The notes: generated from the letters alone by a model not told the origin. A stretch of 64,000 nucleotides of DNA from VRUE01 sp963715455 (GCA_963715455.1 OY970245.1:868001-932000), one strand, 5' to 3'. Shown: positions 1 to 8,699, counted from the first letter of the stretch. Program-made: numbers and translations.

Positions 1-2
1 GC

Positions 3-3000
3 ACCGAAGTCCTCGACGAAGCGACGCAGGCCTGCTCACAGGGGGCATGCCAGCTCAGTTTGAACTCAGAGGAAATCGATCTATCCGAGCGACCGATGGG
101 CCCCTACATCCTTTCGGTCCTCGCCAAAGACGCCGCTGGGAATGTCCGCGAGACCTCGCGTGTCTTCAATCTTGACCCAACCCCGCCCGAGATCGCCCTA
201 TCGGGCGCGCTCGCGGAAGGTGCCGGGGCACCGTTGACCACCGCGAGCGCCGAGCTTGAGATCGCGGCGAGCGACCTCGATCAGGGCAGCAGTGGGATCA
301 AGGCGCTCAACGTCGAACGCAACGGCCAACTTGTCGCCTCGTATCCCTCTGACTGCTCCAGCGACTGCCACGAAGTCCAAGCCTCCTACACCTTCCAGGC
401 AAAAGAGGACGGCGCCAAGCGCTCGATCCAGCCGGTGGCGAGCTCTGCTGAGGGCTCGGTCGGCGAACTCAAGCGCGTGTCCTGTGTAACGGCAGAAGAT
501 TGCTGGGCCGTGGGGCGCACGAAGTACACCTTGGCCGAACAAATGGAAGGCAAAACCGCAGCGCCTCTGCTTGAGCGCTGGGACGGCGAGGAATGGCAGG
601 CAGTGAGCGTGCCCAAACCAGAAGGCGCGACCAACGTCTTCCTCGAAGGTGTCTCCTGCAACTCGGCGACCTCCTGCCTCGCCGTCGGCTACTACAGCAA
701 CGGCTCCAATAACTATCCCCTGGCCGAGCGCTGGGACGGCACCAAATGGACCGCCTCCTCGCCGTCGTTGCCAAGTGGTGCGACCAAGGGCTACCTCTAT
801 GGCATCTCATGCAGCTCGGCGAGCAACTGCTGGGCCTACGGCAAGACGCAGGTGACCTTTGCTGAACAGATGGAAGGCAAAACGGCAACGCCATACCTCG
901 TGCAATGGAATGGGAGCGCTTGGCAAGCCGAAGCGGTGCCCAAACCAGAAGGCGCGACCAACGTCTTCCTCGAAGGTGTCTCCTGCAACTCGGCGACCTC
1001 CTGCCTCGCCGTCGGCTACTACAGCAACGGCTCCAATAACTATCCCCTGGCCGAGCGCTGGGACGGCACCAAATGGACCGCCTCCTCGCCGTCGTTGCCA
1101 AGTGGTGCGACCAAGGGCTACCTCTATGGCATCTCATGCAGCTCGGCGAGCAACTGCTGGGCCTACGGCAAGACGCAGGTCACCATCGCCGAACAGGTCG
1201 AAGGTAAAGTGGCTATCCCCTACTTCGTGCGCTGGGACGGCAGTGCCTGGCAGACGGCGACGGTGCCGAAAACGCCAAGCGGCAGCGAAACCACCCTCGC
1301 GGGGATGGCCTGCCCCTCCGGATCCGCCTGCACCGCTGTCGGCCGCTACAACAGTGGATTCTCCGAAACCCTGCCCCTTGTCTATACCTGGAATGGCTCT
1401 GAATGGCGGTTCCAGCCAGTCCCGACACCCACTGAAGCCACGACTGCCTCTCTTGAAGGCGTCTCTTGCACGAACGCAAACGAGTGCGCAATGATCGGCT
1501 ATTCGCGAATCGGCTCCGGCAAGTGGACGGTGCTTGCAGAGACCGAAGCGCCTGGCCAGGGTCCGCATCAAGTCACGGTGGAAGCGGTCGATGTCCAGGG
1601 CAATTCGAAAAGTGAGACGATCGAAATCGACGTCGATCCAAGCTCCGCGCCGCCACCCGAATGCAGTGCCGAACCCGAACTCGAACCTGCCCAGGGCGTT
1701 CTCACCCCCGCGCAGGCGGTCGATTCCGTCGAAGAAGCACTGCCAGCGGCGGTTGCTCCCACTGAGGGCGCGACCGCACCTTCGACTGAAGAGGTCATCG
1801 ATCCCTCCTACAGTTCGCCCTCGCCGAACCTGGAAACGGTCGACTCACTCGCCGACGGCGAAACCTCAGTGACACCCGAAGGAGGCTTCACCCTCGGCGA
1901 CTCCGCCTGCCTCTCTCCCGGGGCCCTGACCCCGGCAGCAAGCGACGCAACGGTTGTCAACGACGACGTGGCGCTGTTCGCCAATACCGGGCCGGAAACG
2001 GACACCGTGATTCGGCCGACCGCGATGGGAACAACGGTCATCCAGTCCCTGCGAGGTCCAAACGCACCCGACAGTTTCGTCTGGAACGTTAGGCTCTCAC
2101 CGGGGCAGGAACTGATCGAGCTTCCATCTGGGGACGTGGCGGTGGTAGAGGTCGAATCTGAGACTGGAGAAGTCGCTCAGGTGCCTTCAACTCCAAAAAA
2201 ATCGGCGACCGACCTTGCTGACGTGGAAGTCCAGGTCGAAAACGGCGAATACACGTTGATCAACGCGGCGGATGAAACCCAGCTCGAGGTCGTGGCTGTG
2301 ATCGCTCGGCCGTGGGTGGTCCTGGCCCAGGGCGGCATCGTGCCGGCGTTGATCGAAGTCACGCCGGACACCGAAACGCCGAACGAATTCGAAATGATCA
2401 TCCATGCCCCCCTAACCGAAGAAGAGGAAGCCGTCTGGCCCGCCCAGCTGATCACGGACATGGCCAGCTTCTCGTCGGTGAACGGAAGCTGTTCGGTTAA
2501 AGACAGCCCCTGCGGCGGTCTGGACCTCAACAAGATGGCGCAGTACGCGGTGCACTGGGGCAACCCGGACCATCACGCCGCGCGCAACCCCTTCTACGTC
2601 GATTACGGATCGAATAACTGCACCAACTTCATTAGCCAGATCCTCCGTGCGGGCGGTGGCAAGTTCATGCGCGCGTTCGAGCACGGAGATGGAAGCTGGT
2701 GGTATCGCAACTTCTCCAGCGGAGGAGGGGTCTTCGGGCCGGGGCCAAGCGCCGGTTGGGACGACACCGAGTCATGGAAGCTGGCAGATGTGCTGCCACG
2801 GCATCTTTGGCAATATGAACTCGCGTACATCGATTCAGTGCAGCAGCCTTGGGGCTGGACGAAGGGGAACATCCTCGCCTACGACTGGATTGACAGCGAC
2901 GGTAAAGGGAATGTCAACCATCTCAATTTTGTTGTCGGGACCCAGGACCTGCCGGGCGGGCGGGAACCACTGATCGCGAACTCATCGAGCCAAGGGTCAA

Positions 3001-3167
3001 ACTATCCGCACTTGCGCTGGTCCAGGGTCAGGGAACGGATCGAGCTGGCGCATGAATCAGCGTGGACCCGCTTCGCATTGGCTGCTAGGCACCGTGTGGC
3101 AAATCTGAAAGCCAAGGAACATGATCCCGATAACCTCTACGGGCCAAATGGATTGTTCCGTGATTAA
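3..3167 (+). CDS. Large secreted/surface protein with Ig-like region, WDG-type repeats and C-terminal putative amidase domain (5' end outside window)
   Basis: The frame is open from base 3, so the true start lies upstream; about 1,054 residues are visible. The N-terminal part reads like a bacterial Ig-like domain (LSVLAKDAAGNVRETS). Residues about 150-520 hold cysteine-containing repeats of the form SC..A..C.AVG...PLAERWDG..W, probably a beta-propeller-like stalk. A Pro/Glu-rich linker follows. The last 210 residues match the putative amidase family (Amidase_6 type): NCTNFISQILRAGG carries the likely catalytic Cys (about residue 873) and VNHLNFVVG the likely catalytic His (about residue 973). 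Such domains are thought to act on peptidoglycan or peptides. The gene overlaps the start of a lipoprotein gene by 8 bases, which suggests coupled expression and perhaps an effector/partner relation; that last point is inference. Confidence 0.75.
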   Translation, partial: TEVLDEATQACSQGACQLSLNSEEIDLSERPMGPYILSVLAKDAAGNVRETSRVFNLDPTPPEIALSGALAEGAGAPLTTASAELEIAASDLDQGSSGIKALNVERNGQLVASYPSDCSSDCHEVQASYTFQAKEDGAKRSIQPVASSAEGSVGELKRVSCVTAEDCWAVGRTKYTLAEQMEGKTAAPLLERWDGEEWQAVSVPKPEGATNVFLEGVSCNSATSCLAVGYYSNGSNNYPLAERWDGTKWTASSPSLPSGATKGYLYGISCSSASNCWAYGKTQVTFAEQMEGKTATPYLVQWNGSAWQAEAVPKPEGATNVFLEGVSCNSATSCLAVGYYSNGSNNYPLAERWDGTKWTASSPSLPSGATKGYLYGISCSSASNCWAYGKTQVTIAEQVEGKVAIPYFVRWDGSAWQTATVPKTPSGSETTLAGMACPSGSACTAVGRYNSGFSETLPLVYTWNGSEWRFQPVPTPTEATTASLEGVSCTNANECAMIGYSRIGSGKWTVLAETEAPGQGPHQVTVEAVDVQGNSKSETIEIDVDPSSAPPPECSAEPELEPAQGVLTPAQAVDSVEEALPAAVAPTEGATAPSTEEVIDPSYSSPSPNLETVDSLADGETSVTPEGGFTLGDSACLSPGALTPAASDATVVNDDVALFANTGPETDTVIRPTAMGTTVIQSLRGPNAPDSFVWNVRLSPGQELIELPSGDVAVVEVESETGEVAQVPSTPKKSATDLADVEVQVENGEYTLINAADETQLEVVAVIARPWVVLAQGGIVPALIEVTPDTETPNEFEMIIHAPLTEEEEAVWPAQLITDMASFSSVNGSCSVKDSPCGGLDLNKMAQYAVHWGNPDHHAARNPFYVDYGSNNCTNFISQILRAGGGKFMRAFEHGDGSWWYRNFSSGGGVFGPGPSAGWDDTESWKLADVLPRHLWQYELAYIDSVQQPWGWTKGNILAYDWIDSDGKGNVNHLNFVVGTQDLPGGREPLIANSSSQGSNYPHLRWSRVRERIELAHESAWTRFALAARHRVANLKAKEHDPDNLYGPNGLFRD
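609..1180 (+). repeat. 245-bp perfect direct repeat inside the surface-protein gene
   Basis: Bases 609-853 and 936-1180 appear identical over 245 bases with a period of 327 bases (109 codons), so the reading frame is kept. The copies encode the VPKPEGATNVFLEGVSC...WAYGKTQV unit. Third-codon positions are also identical, which points to recent duplication or gene conversion rather than selection on protein alone. Confidence 0.9.
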
Positions 3168-3678
3168 GTCTGGGCGCCTACGCTTGCTTGCTTGCTTGCT
3201 GAGTCTAGCCACCGTGGGGTGGACGGCGGCAGGCTGTGGCGACAACGCTGGTGCCGAGGGAGACATCGCAGAGGGCTCTGGTGAGACGAGGGTTCTCGGC
3301 GCGAGGGAGACGAAGCAACTCCTGCGCCAGTTGCCCTATCGCTACAAGTTCAGGTCGGTTGCCACGCCCGAGGGAGCAGAGGCGGCGGTGGCGGGGCGGG
3401 CAGTGGGACGCCACCGAACCATTCTCAATTTCGGCATAGCCCTCGGCCACGGCCACTATGGGGTCCCAGTGCCACGTGCGGGAACGATCTATTCATACGG
3501 CTACCCCATGGGCGGCTTCATCTTCACCGACGACGAATTCATCAAGGGAACGGGTGGCCGGATGGTACCCAATCCCCAACTCCACACCGCAGCACAATTC
3601 GACGAAGCCAGCCACATGTCAGTGATGATGACCGACAAGCTCTGCCTCGCAGCAACGGGCGATCATTGTCCACCTTAG
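3160..3678 (+). CDS. Small lipoprotein of unknown function
   Basis: 172 residues from the GTG at 3160; ATG codons at 3148 and 3121 are alternatives but lie deeper inside the upstream gene. The N-terminus is a lipoprotein signal: basic residues, the hydrophobic run LLACLLSLATVGW, then a TAAGC lipobox. The mature protein has no domain I recognise; it contains HRTILNFGIALGHGHYGVPV and is rich in Gly, His and Tyr. It overlaps the 3' end of the amidase-domain gene by 8 bases and is followed by remnants of other lipoprotein genes. An accessory or immunity role toward the amidase protein is possible but unproven. Confidence 0.7.
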   Translation: MIKSGRLRLLACLLSLATVGWTAAGCGDNAGAEGDIAEGSGETRVLGARETKQLLRQLPYRYKFRSVATPEGAEAAVAGRAVGRHRTILNFGIALGHGHYGVPVPRAGTIYSYGYPMGGFIFTDDEFIKGTGGRMVPNPQLHTAAQFDEASHMSVMMTDKLCLAATGDHCPP

Positions 3679-3716
3679 CCTTGAAGTTACCGGCTGATTC
3701 TCCAAGCAAGCGACGA

Positions 3717-3815
3717 ATGACTAAGCACCCTTTGCTTTTCGGCTCCCTATTGGGTATATCCGCCTTAGCTTGCGCGATAGCTGGCTGTCGGGAGGACGAG
3801 CGGCGAACCTGGTGA
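3717..3815 (+). pseudogene. Truncated lipoprotein gene remnant (32 codons)
   Basis: An ATG at 3717 opens a short frame that is a typical lipoprotein signal: MTKHPLLFGSLLGISALACA followed by an IAGC lipobox, a charged stretch and then a TGA after ERRTW. A signal peptide with almost no mature protein suggests a gene broken just after its signal sequence. It lies 38 bases after the intact lipoprotein gene and 141 bases before the IS3 element. Confidence 0.5.
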
Positions 3816-3956
3816 ATCAGGTTCGGGGAAGCTCCAGCCTACGGACGTCCGTCCTGCACTTCAGACCCTCCCATTCAAGTCAAAGCTTTGGCGCGTTAAA
3901 GGGCCGGCGGCAAACGTGGCTTCATTTCGGGGTAGGACCCTGGGACCTCACAAGAC

Positions 3957-3983
3957 TGAGCCAGGCCGGGTTTGACGGAGACT
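3957..3983 (+). repeat. Left terminal inverted repeat of the IS3-family element
   Basis: Begins TGAGCC and ends ACGGAGACT; about 22 of 27 positions match the reverse complement of 5239-5265. Confidence 0.8.
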
Positions 3984-4028
3984 CCGAAACCAGGATCTTG
4001 TCCTGGGGAATGGAGATTCTCCGCAGCC

Positions 4029-4331
4029 ATGCCACGACAGAGGAAGTACCCCGAGGAGTTGCTTGACCGAGGCGCCCGTCTGGTCTTTGAGTCCGGCCGC
4101 CCTGTCACCCACGTAGCCCGCGATCTCGGCATTCCGTCCGAGACGCTGCGCAAATGGGTGCGCCAGGCCGAAGCCGATGCCGGCAAGCGCAAGGAGCTAC
4201 TGAGCAGCGAGGAGCGTCAAGAGTTGAGCCGCCTGCGCGGCGAGGTGCGCGAGCTGCGTCGGGCCAACGAAATCCTCAAGTCCGCCTCGGCGTTTTTCGC
4301 GGCCGAGCTCGACCCACACCGACCGAAGTGA
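4029..4331 (+). CDS. IS3-family transposase OrfA (HTH protein)
   Basis: 100 residues from the ATG at 4029. The N-terminal helix-turn-helix (YPEELLDRGARLVFESG...VARDLGIPSETLRKWV) recognises the element ends. A C-terminal leucine-zipper-like helix (ELSRLRGEVRELRRANEIL) ends in SASAFFAAEL, a form typical of IS3-family OrfA. The frame ends in TGA at 4329-4331, overlapping a GTG start for OrfB (GTGA). A possible slippery run, GTTTTTC at 4292-4298, lies where the two frames overlap, so OrfAB fusion by -1 frameshifting is likely, as is known for this family. Confidence 0.88.
   Translation: MPRQRKYPEELLDRGARLVFESGRPVTHVARDLGIPSETLRKWVRQAEADAGKRKELLSSEERQELSRLRGEVRELRRANEILKSASAFFAAELDPHRPK
4292..4298 (+). 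other. Candidate -1 frameshift site between orfA and orfB
   Basis: GTTTTTC within the TTT-TTC codons of orfA. A -1 slip here joins orfA to the orfB frame. Chosen by family analogy; other slip points in the 4154-4331 overlap are possible. Confidence 0.45.
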
Positions 4332-5203
4332 GCTCCTTCATCGAGGAGCACCGCCAGCGCTTCGGGGTCGAGCCGATCTGCAGGACCCTGGAGGTGTCGG
4401 CCTCCGCCTACTACCAGCGCCGAACAGGGCAGCGCTCTCCCAGGGCGATCGGGGACGGGCGCCTGCTCGCCCGCATCCGCGAGATCCACGAGCGCAACTA
4501 CTGCGCCTACGGCTACCGGCGGATGTGGATCGCCCTGCAGCGCGAAGGTGAGGAGGTCGGGCGTGGCCGGGTGCAGCGGTTGATGAAGGGCGCGGGAATC
4601 CAAGGCGCCAAGCGGCGTGGGAAGGCCTGGCGAACGACAAAGCCCGATCCCCTGGCGCACCGGCGCCCCGACCTGGTCGAGCGCGACTTCAGCGCCGAGG
4701 GGCCGAACCGGCTCTGGGTCGCCGATCTCTCCTACCTGCGCTGTTGGGAGGGCAACCTGTTCTTCTCCTTCGTCATCGACGTCTTCAGCCGCAAGGTCGT
4801 CGGCTGGCAGCTCGCCCCACACATGCGCACCGATCTCGTTCTCGACGCGCTGAGAATGGCGCTCGCCCAGCGTGACGCCGGCGCCGACGTCCAGCTGGTG
4901 CACCACAGCGATCGCGGCAGCCAGTACACGTCGATCGACTACACCCAAACGCTCGATGACCACGGCGTCATGGCGTCCGTCGGCTCGGTCGGGGACGCCT
5001 ATGACAACGCGATGGCCGAGAGCTTCGTCGACTCCTTCAAGACCGAGCTGATCGCCGACCGAAGCTGGCGCTCCCGGACGCAGCTCGAGCTGGCCGTCGT
5101 CGAGTACATCGCCTGGTTCAACAACGACCGCCTACACGAATCCCTCGGCGATCTGCCACCCGCCGAGTTCGAGTGCCTATACGTTGCCCAGGGAGTCAAC
5201 TGA
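4328..5203 (+). CDS. IS3-family transposase OrfB (DDE integrase domain)
   Basis: 291 residues from the GTG at 4328, whose last two bases overlap the orfA stop; the frame itself is open from 4154. The retroviral-integrase-type catalytic core is complete: first Asp in LWVADLSYLR, second Asp in LVHHSDRGSQYTS, and Glu in YDNAMAESFVDSFKTEL. An HTH_21-like segment (YGYRRMWIALQREG) precedes the core, and WFNNDRLHESLGDLPPAEFE is the usual C-terminus. It cuts and joins the IS ends together with OrfA. Confidence 0.92.
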   Translation: MSSFIEEHRQRFGVEPICRTLEVSASAYYQRRTGQRSPRAIGDGRLLARIREIHERNYCAYGYRRMWIALQREGEEVGRGRVQRLMKGAGIQGAKRRGKAWRTTKPDPLAHRRPDLVERDFSAEGPNRLWVADLSYLRCWEGNLFFSFVIDVFSRKVVGWQLAPHMRTDLVLDALRMALAQRDAGADVQLVHHSDRGSQYTSIDYTQTLDDHGVMASVGSVGDAYDNAMAESFVDSFKTELIADRSWRSRTQLELAVVEYIAWFNNDRLHESLGDLPPAEFECLYVAQGVN

Positions 5204-5238
5204 GCTATCCACAGAGAAGATTGGAAACCAACTAAAAA

Positions 5239-5265
5239 AGTCTCCGTGGAACCTGGTCCGGCTCA
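5239..5265 (-). repeat. Right terminal inverted repeat of the IS3-family element
   Basis: Reverse complement begins TGAGCC and ends ACGGAGACT; pairs with 3957-3983. Confidence 0.8.
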
Positions 5266-5279
5266 GATCGTTAGCCTAG

Positions 5280-5709
5280 TTCCCGGTCTGGTGGGGTGCG
5301 CTCTGCGTCACTCTTGCCCTGGGAAGTTGTGGGGATTCAACCCCCTCAGGTTCCGAGGCCCTAGAGTGGTTTTTTCAAGCAGATCAGGCCACGACAGGCC
5401 AAGCTAATCGGAGAAGTCAACTACTGCGTAGGCAACCCAAAGCCGAGCGTTGAACGCGTGGTGACCAGGTATTCTGGAAACCGTGTCTTTCTAAGGTTGC
5501 TGCTATCCCAACAGAAGCCCGTGAAAAAGTGTCTAGGGGTTATTTTGGGTGTCCAGAAGACGGTCATCTTCAAGCGAGACCTTGACAAGCTCGTGCTCTT
5601 GGACTCAAGTACTAGCCCTCCCGAGCGTCGCTGGCCCGACGGACTGAGACCTGTCTCTCGCCTATGCCTGGAATGGCTCCGAAGTCCTAGCGGTGGCAGT
5701 CATTTATGA
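5280..5709 (+). pseudogene. Frameshifted lipoprotein gene remnant next to the IS right end
   Basis: Bases 5280-5453 encode, without any start codon, a lipoprotein-like signal (WGALCVTLALGSCGDSTPSG, lipobox LGSC). The frame stops at 5451-5453. A second frame, open from 5365, continues plausibly as EVNYCVGNPKPSVERVVTRY and onward to a TGA at 5707-5709. The best reading is one damaged gene with a frameshift between 5365 and about 5450 and a missing start near the IS junction at 5265. The product is unrecognised. Together with 3160-3678 and 3717-3815 it implies at least three lipoprotein genes once stood downstream of the amidase-domain gene. Confidence 0.5.
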
Positions 5710-5717
5710 ACACTATG

Positions 5718-5754
5718 ACTACCGAAACGCCGGTCTCATCGGCGTTTCGGTAGT
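5718..5754 (-). terminator. Perfect 15-bp hairpin after the membrane-protein gene
   Basis: ACTACCGAAACGCCG, a 7-base loop, then its exact complement. It begins 31 bases past the stop of the minus-strand gene at 5785. No T-run follows on either strand, so termination is inferred from position and stem strength. Confidence 0.5.
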
Positions 5755-5784
5755 TGCAATGTACTTCCTCTCCTCGGCCGCCCG

Positions 5785-7476
5785 TCAGGGCGTGGCGCCC
5801 ACCGCGCAGACCCTGACCGGGCCGCCGCGATCGAAGCTCAGGCGCCACGGAGCGTTGCTCGGGTCGGGCGGAATCGAGAGGGTCACCGCTTGCCCGCCTC
5901 GTACGTTGCCCAGCCCGGCGGCGAAGTCGTCCGCCCAGCGCCGCAGGGCGACCGTGGAGTCACGGGTCGGCTTCAGAACTGCGCCGCCGCGGGGAAGGGC
6001 GATCTCGGTCGGTCCGGCGAGGTCGTCGATCCGCTGGCATTGCCGCGCCGCCGCCGTCGTGGGGGTGAGCTTTAGCCCGAGCGTCTTGACTGCGACGGCG
6101 TCCGCCTGCTCGCGAACTGCGTCGCTTTGGCTGCGGAGCTCCGCGATCGAGTGGGCGGGGGAGCCGTAGCGGTCCACGACTTCGAGCCAGGGCCCGGTGT
6201 TCAGGGCGAGCGCCGCGGGGACGAGGTGGGGGGCGTGGACGTTGGGGGTGAAGATCTGGTCCCCGTTCTGTCCGGCGAGCTGGATCACGGCCATGTCGGC
6301 ACGAGCTTCCTTCTGGATGGCGTCGAGGGTCTGCCGGCCTTCCTGGAAGCGGGCCAGGTTGCCGGTCACTGCGGCGACGGTCAGGATGAGCGCGATCGCA
6401 ACCGTGAGGCGTGTCGTCCGCACGCCCCTGAGCATCTCGACGATCACCAGCAGCAGGACCAGGACCCCGGCGTAGAGGTACCGGGGCTCTGCCGCGGTTC
6501 GCCCTGGCACGAGGATGATCCCCAGCTCCACCCAGAGGGCGACGAGGATCGCGAGCGGCGGCCAGAACGCCCGTGGGATCGGCCCGCGGCGGCGCAGCAG
6601 CCAGATGGCGACCCCGATCGCGAGCAGCTCGGCAACGGTGAAGACGACGCCCTGGGACAGCAGGCTGATGTCGAAGCCCTGCAGGCGCAGCAGGGTCCAC
6701 GGGCCCGGCCCGATGAGCGGAACCAGGCCGAAGGTGGCGCTGGCGAAGACGGCCAGCGCGTCGGCGAAGTAGGCGGGCAGGAAGGGGACGGCGGAGAAGA
6801 CGATCCCGGTCGCTTCGAACTGGGCCGCCCACAGGCGCCAGATGCCGTACGCGACGGCGGGCACCGCGACCACCCATAGGCGCCGCTTCCAGTCGGGGCT
6901 GAGGGCGACCGCGACGATCGCGCCGAGGAGGAACGGCACGGACTGGCTGAAGCCGGCGAGGGCGAGGCAGAGCAGGCCGCAGGCGACGGCGTCCCCCAGC
7001 CGATCCCCGCGTTCCAGCATGACCAGCGCGGCCAGCCCCGGGACCAGCGCGGCGAGGAACTGGATGCCCATCATCGGCTCGAGCACGACCGCCCAGGCGG
7101 ACCCGAGGAAGAGCATCGTGATTGCGGGAGCAAGTGCGAGGATCGGGCCGATGCGCCGCTTCGCATAGACGTAGAGAAGGGTGGCCAAGAGGCTGAGCCC
7201 GATGACCTGGACCACGGCGAAGGCGGTGAAGCTGGCGCCGAACAGCTCCAGCATCCCCCTCCAGAGGAAGTAGGGGGAGGCGATCAGGTGGCCTCCGTAG
7301 GGACGGAAGAAGAGGCTCAGATCCTCGGTGAGGCCAGCGTGCTCGAGCCAGACGAATTCGTCCCAGCCGTAGGTCAGGCCGCGCTCCAGCCAGAAGACGA
7401 GAGCGGCGGCGGCGACGGTCGCCCCCGCCATCAACAGCCAGCCCGCGACGTCGGGATTGCGAAGGCGTCCGGTCAA
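5785..7476 (-). CDS. Multi-spanning membrane protein, GT-C glycosyltransferase-like
   Basis: 563 residues from a TTG at 7476, with TAGCCT nine bases upstream on the minus strand. The first about 400 residues are a series of hydrophobic helices. An early loop, YGWDEFVWLEHAGL, followed by FFRPYGGHLIASPYF, has acidic residues placed as in GT-C lipid-sugar transferases. The C-terminal about 150 residues are soluble. The protein is clearly paralogous to the product of 18652-20343 (same length, same RPYGGHLI / EPYGGHLI and GSxWxVxxxPMxGIQF motifs). Both lie near the ends of the surface-polysaccharide region, so sugar transfer from a lipid carrier outside the membrane is a reasonable guess. No family assignment is certain. 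Confidence 0.7.
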   Translation of the reverse strand: MTGRLRNPDVAGWLLMAGATVAAAALVFWLERGLTYGWDEFVWLEHAGLTEDLSLFFRPYGGHLIASPYFLWRGMLELFGASFTAFAVVQVIGLSLLATLLYVYAKRRIGPILALAPAITMLFLGSAWAVVLEPMMGIQFLAALVPGLAALVMLERGDRLGDAVACGLLCLALAGFSQSVPFLLGAIVAVALSPDWKRRLWVVAVPAVAYGIWRLWAAQFEATGIVFSAVPFLPAYFADALAVFASATFGLVPLIGPGPWTLLRLQGFDISLLSQGVVFTVAELLAIGVAIWLLRRRGPIPRAFWPPLAILVALWVELGIILVPGRTAAEPRYLYAGVLVLLLVIVEMLRGVRTTRLTVAIALILTVAAVTGNLARFQEGRQTLDAIQKEARADMAVIQLAGQNGDQIFTPNVHAPHLVPAALALNTGPWLEVVDRYGSPAHSIAELRSQSDAVREQADAVAVKTLGLKLTPTTAAARQCQRIDDLAGPTEIALPRGGAVLKPTRDSTVALRRWADDFAAGLGNVRGGQAVTLSIPPDPSNAPWRLSFDRGGPVRVCAVGATP

Positions 7477-7546
7477 ACCGCCTGCAGGCTACTGTGCCCA
7501 CCCGGCGCGATAAGGGCGGCCGTGAGCGGCGGTGGGGGCAAGCGCA

Positions 7547-7552
7547 TACCCT
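7547..7552 (+). promoter_or_regulatory. -10 box (TACCCT), probable leaderless start
   Basis: TACCCT ends 7 bases before the GTG at 7560, and no Shine-Dalgarno sequence is present. Confidence 0.55.
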
Positions 7553-7559
7553 TGGGCGG

Positions 7560-8699
7560 GTGAGCGATCGAATCCATTCGATGGATGCTCTGCGTGCCTC
7601 GACGATGTTCCTGCTCGTTCCCGTGCACGCGGCCGGGTTGCTTGCCCTCAACGGGAACAGCGGCGCCTGGGCGACGGCGATCTACTGGGTCGTCCACGTC
7701 TTCCGCCTGCCCCTCTTCTTCGCCATGTCGGGGTTCTTCCTCGCCCTGCTGCTCTCCCGCAAAGGAGTGCGCGAAACCATGCGCAACCGCACCGTGCGCA
7801 TCGTCGTCCCCCTGCTGCTCGGCATGCTGACGCTGGTGCCGCTGACGGCCCTCGCCTCCCGGGAAACCGGGACCGCTCTCACCGACGGCGGCGGCGCCGT
7901 CGGCATCTTCGGCCTCGAGCCGAGCTTTCTCTGGTTCCTCTGGTATCTGCTGATCATCGATTGCGCCGCGGTTGCCCTGTATCTGCTCGGCCCGCGCCTC
8001 CTGCAGGCGACCGGCGAGAGCTTTCGCAGGCTGATCGAGGTGCCCGTCATCGGCATCCTCGTCCTCGCCGTGCCGACCGCGCTCTCGCTCTTGCCCGCGC
8101 CGGCCTGGACGATCTCCCCGCCCGCCGAGACCTTCGTGCCCGACCCCGTCGTGCTCTTCTACTACGCTCTCTTCTTCGGCCTCGGGGCGACGATCTGCAC
8201 GCACCGCGAGCTGATCTCCTCGATCGCTCGCAACGCCTGGCTCTGGGCCGGGTGCGCGCTGGCGGCGACGGTGCCGGCCGGGCTGCTGTTCGCCCTGCAC
8301 AACTCTCCCGAGTACGGCTCTCAACCGCTCGTCCACGCGGCAGGGGTGTCGATCTACGCGATCGCCACCTGGGCCAGTCTGATGGCGCTCGTCGGCCTCG
8401 CCGACCGGTACCTCAACCGGCCCTCGCCGACGCTGCGCTACCTCGCCGACTCCTCCTACTGGACCTACCTCTCGCACATGCCGGCGATGGTGCTGCTCAT
8501 CGCCGTGATCGGCGCCACGACGCTCGGCACCTGGCCGCGGTTCGCGCTGGTGACCGCCGGCTCACTCGCCTTCTCGCTGCTCACCTATCCGGTCCTCGTC
8601 CGCTACACCGTGGTGGGTCGGATCCTCAACGGGCGTCGTCAGCGCCGGCGACCCGAGGTCCTGGCCCCCAAGCCGACCCTGCGCGGCGCCTCCGGCTAG
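7560..8699 (+). CDS. Acyltransferase family 3 membrane protein
   Basis: 379 residues from the GTG at 7560. The N-terminus RIHSMDALRASTMFLLVPVH is the typical acyltransferase-3 opening (R-x-x-x-xDxLRxxxxxxVxxxH), with Arg and His thought to be needed for acyl transfer. About ten membrane helices follow, including FFAMSGFFLALLLSRKG and YWTYLSHMPAMVLLIAVIG. Family members add acetyl or other acyl groups to exported polysaccharides or lipids. The gene is divergent from the GT-C-like gene and precedes a glycosyltransferase gene, so modification of the surface polysaccharide is likely. Confidence 0.82.
   Translation: MSDRIHSMDALRASTMFLLVPVHAAGLLALNGNSGAWATAIYWVVHVFRLPLFFAMSGFFLALLLSRKGVRETMRNRTVRIVVPLLLGMLTLVPLTALASRETGTALTDGGGAVGIFGLEPSFLWFLWYLLIIDCAAVALYLLGPRLLQATGESFRRLIEVPVIGILVLAVPTALSLLPAPAWTISPPAETFVPDPVVLFYYALFFGLGATICTHRELISSIARNAWLWAGCALAATVPAGLLFALHNSPEYGSQPLVHAAGVSIYAIATWASLMALVGLADRYLNRPSPTLRYLADSSYWTYLSHMPAMVLLIAVIGATTLGTWPRFALVTAGSLAFSLLTYPVLVRYTVVGRILNGRRQRRRPEVLAPKPTLRGASG

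Larger units (their letters stand above)
3957..5265 (+). mobile_element. Complete IS3-family insertion sequence (about 1.31 kb)
   Basis: Two overlapping transposase frames (orfA, orfB) are enclosed by imperfect 27-bp terminal inverted repeats at 3957-3983 and 5239-5265. The ends read TGAGCC...GGCTCA, giving the usual TG...CA termini. No exact 3-bp target duplication is seen: GAC lies outside the left end and GAT outside the right. Both frames are intact, so the element may be active. It sits inside an array of lipoprotein genes, two of which are broken. Confidence 0.85.

Noticed and set aside
3770..4066. Plus-strand frame ending inside the IS element
   Set aside because: It crosses the left IS end and the orfA start; no motif, and better explained by the short lipoprotein remnant and orfA.
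3954..5268. Target-site duplication of the IS3 element
   Set aside because: Left flank GAC and right flank GAT differ; no exact 3- or 4-base duplication is present.
5693..6169. Plus-strand frame crossing the hairpin at 5718
   Set aside because: It runs through the terminator-like stem and antisense to a conserved membrane-protein gene. Its first residues (after AYAWNGSE in the same frame) faintly recall the WDG repeats of the first gene, but too little is left to call a gene.
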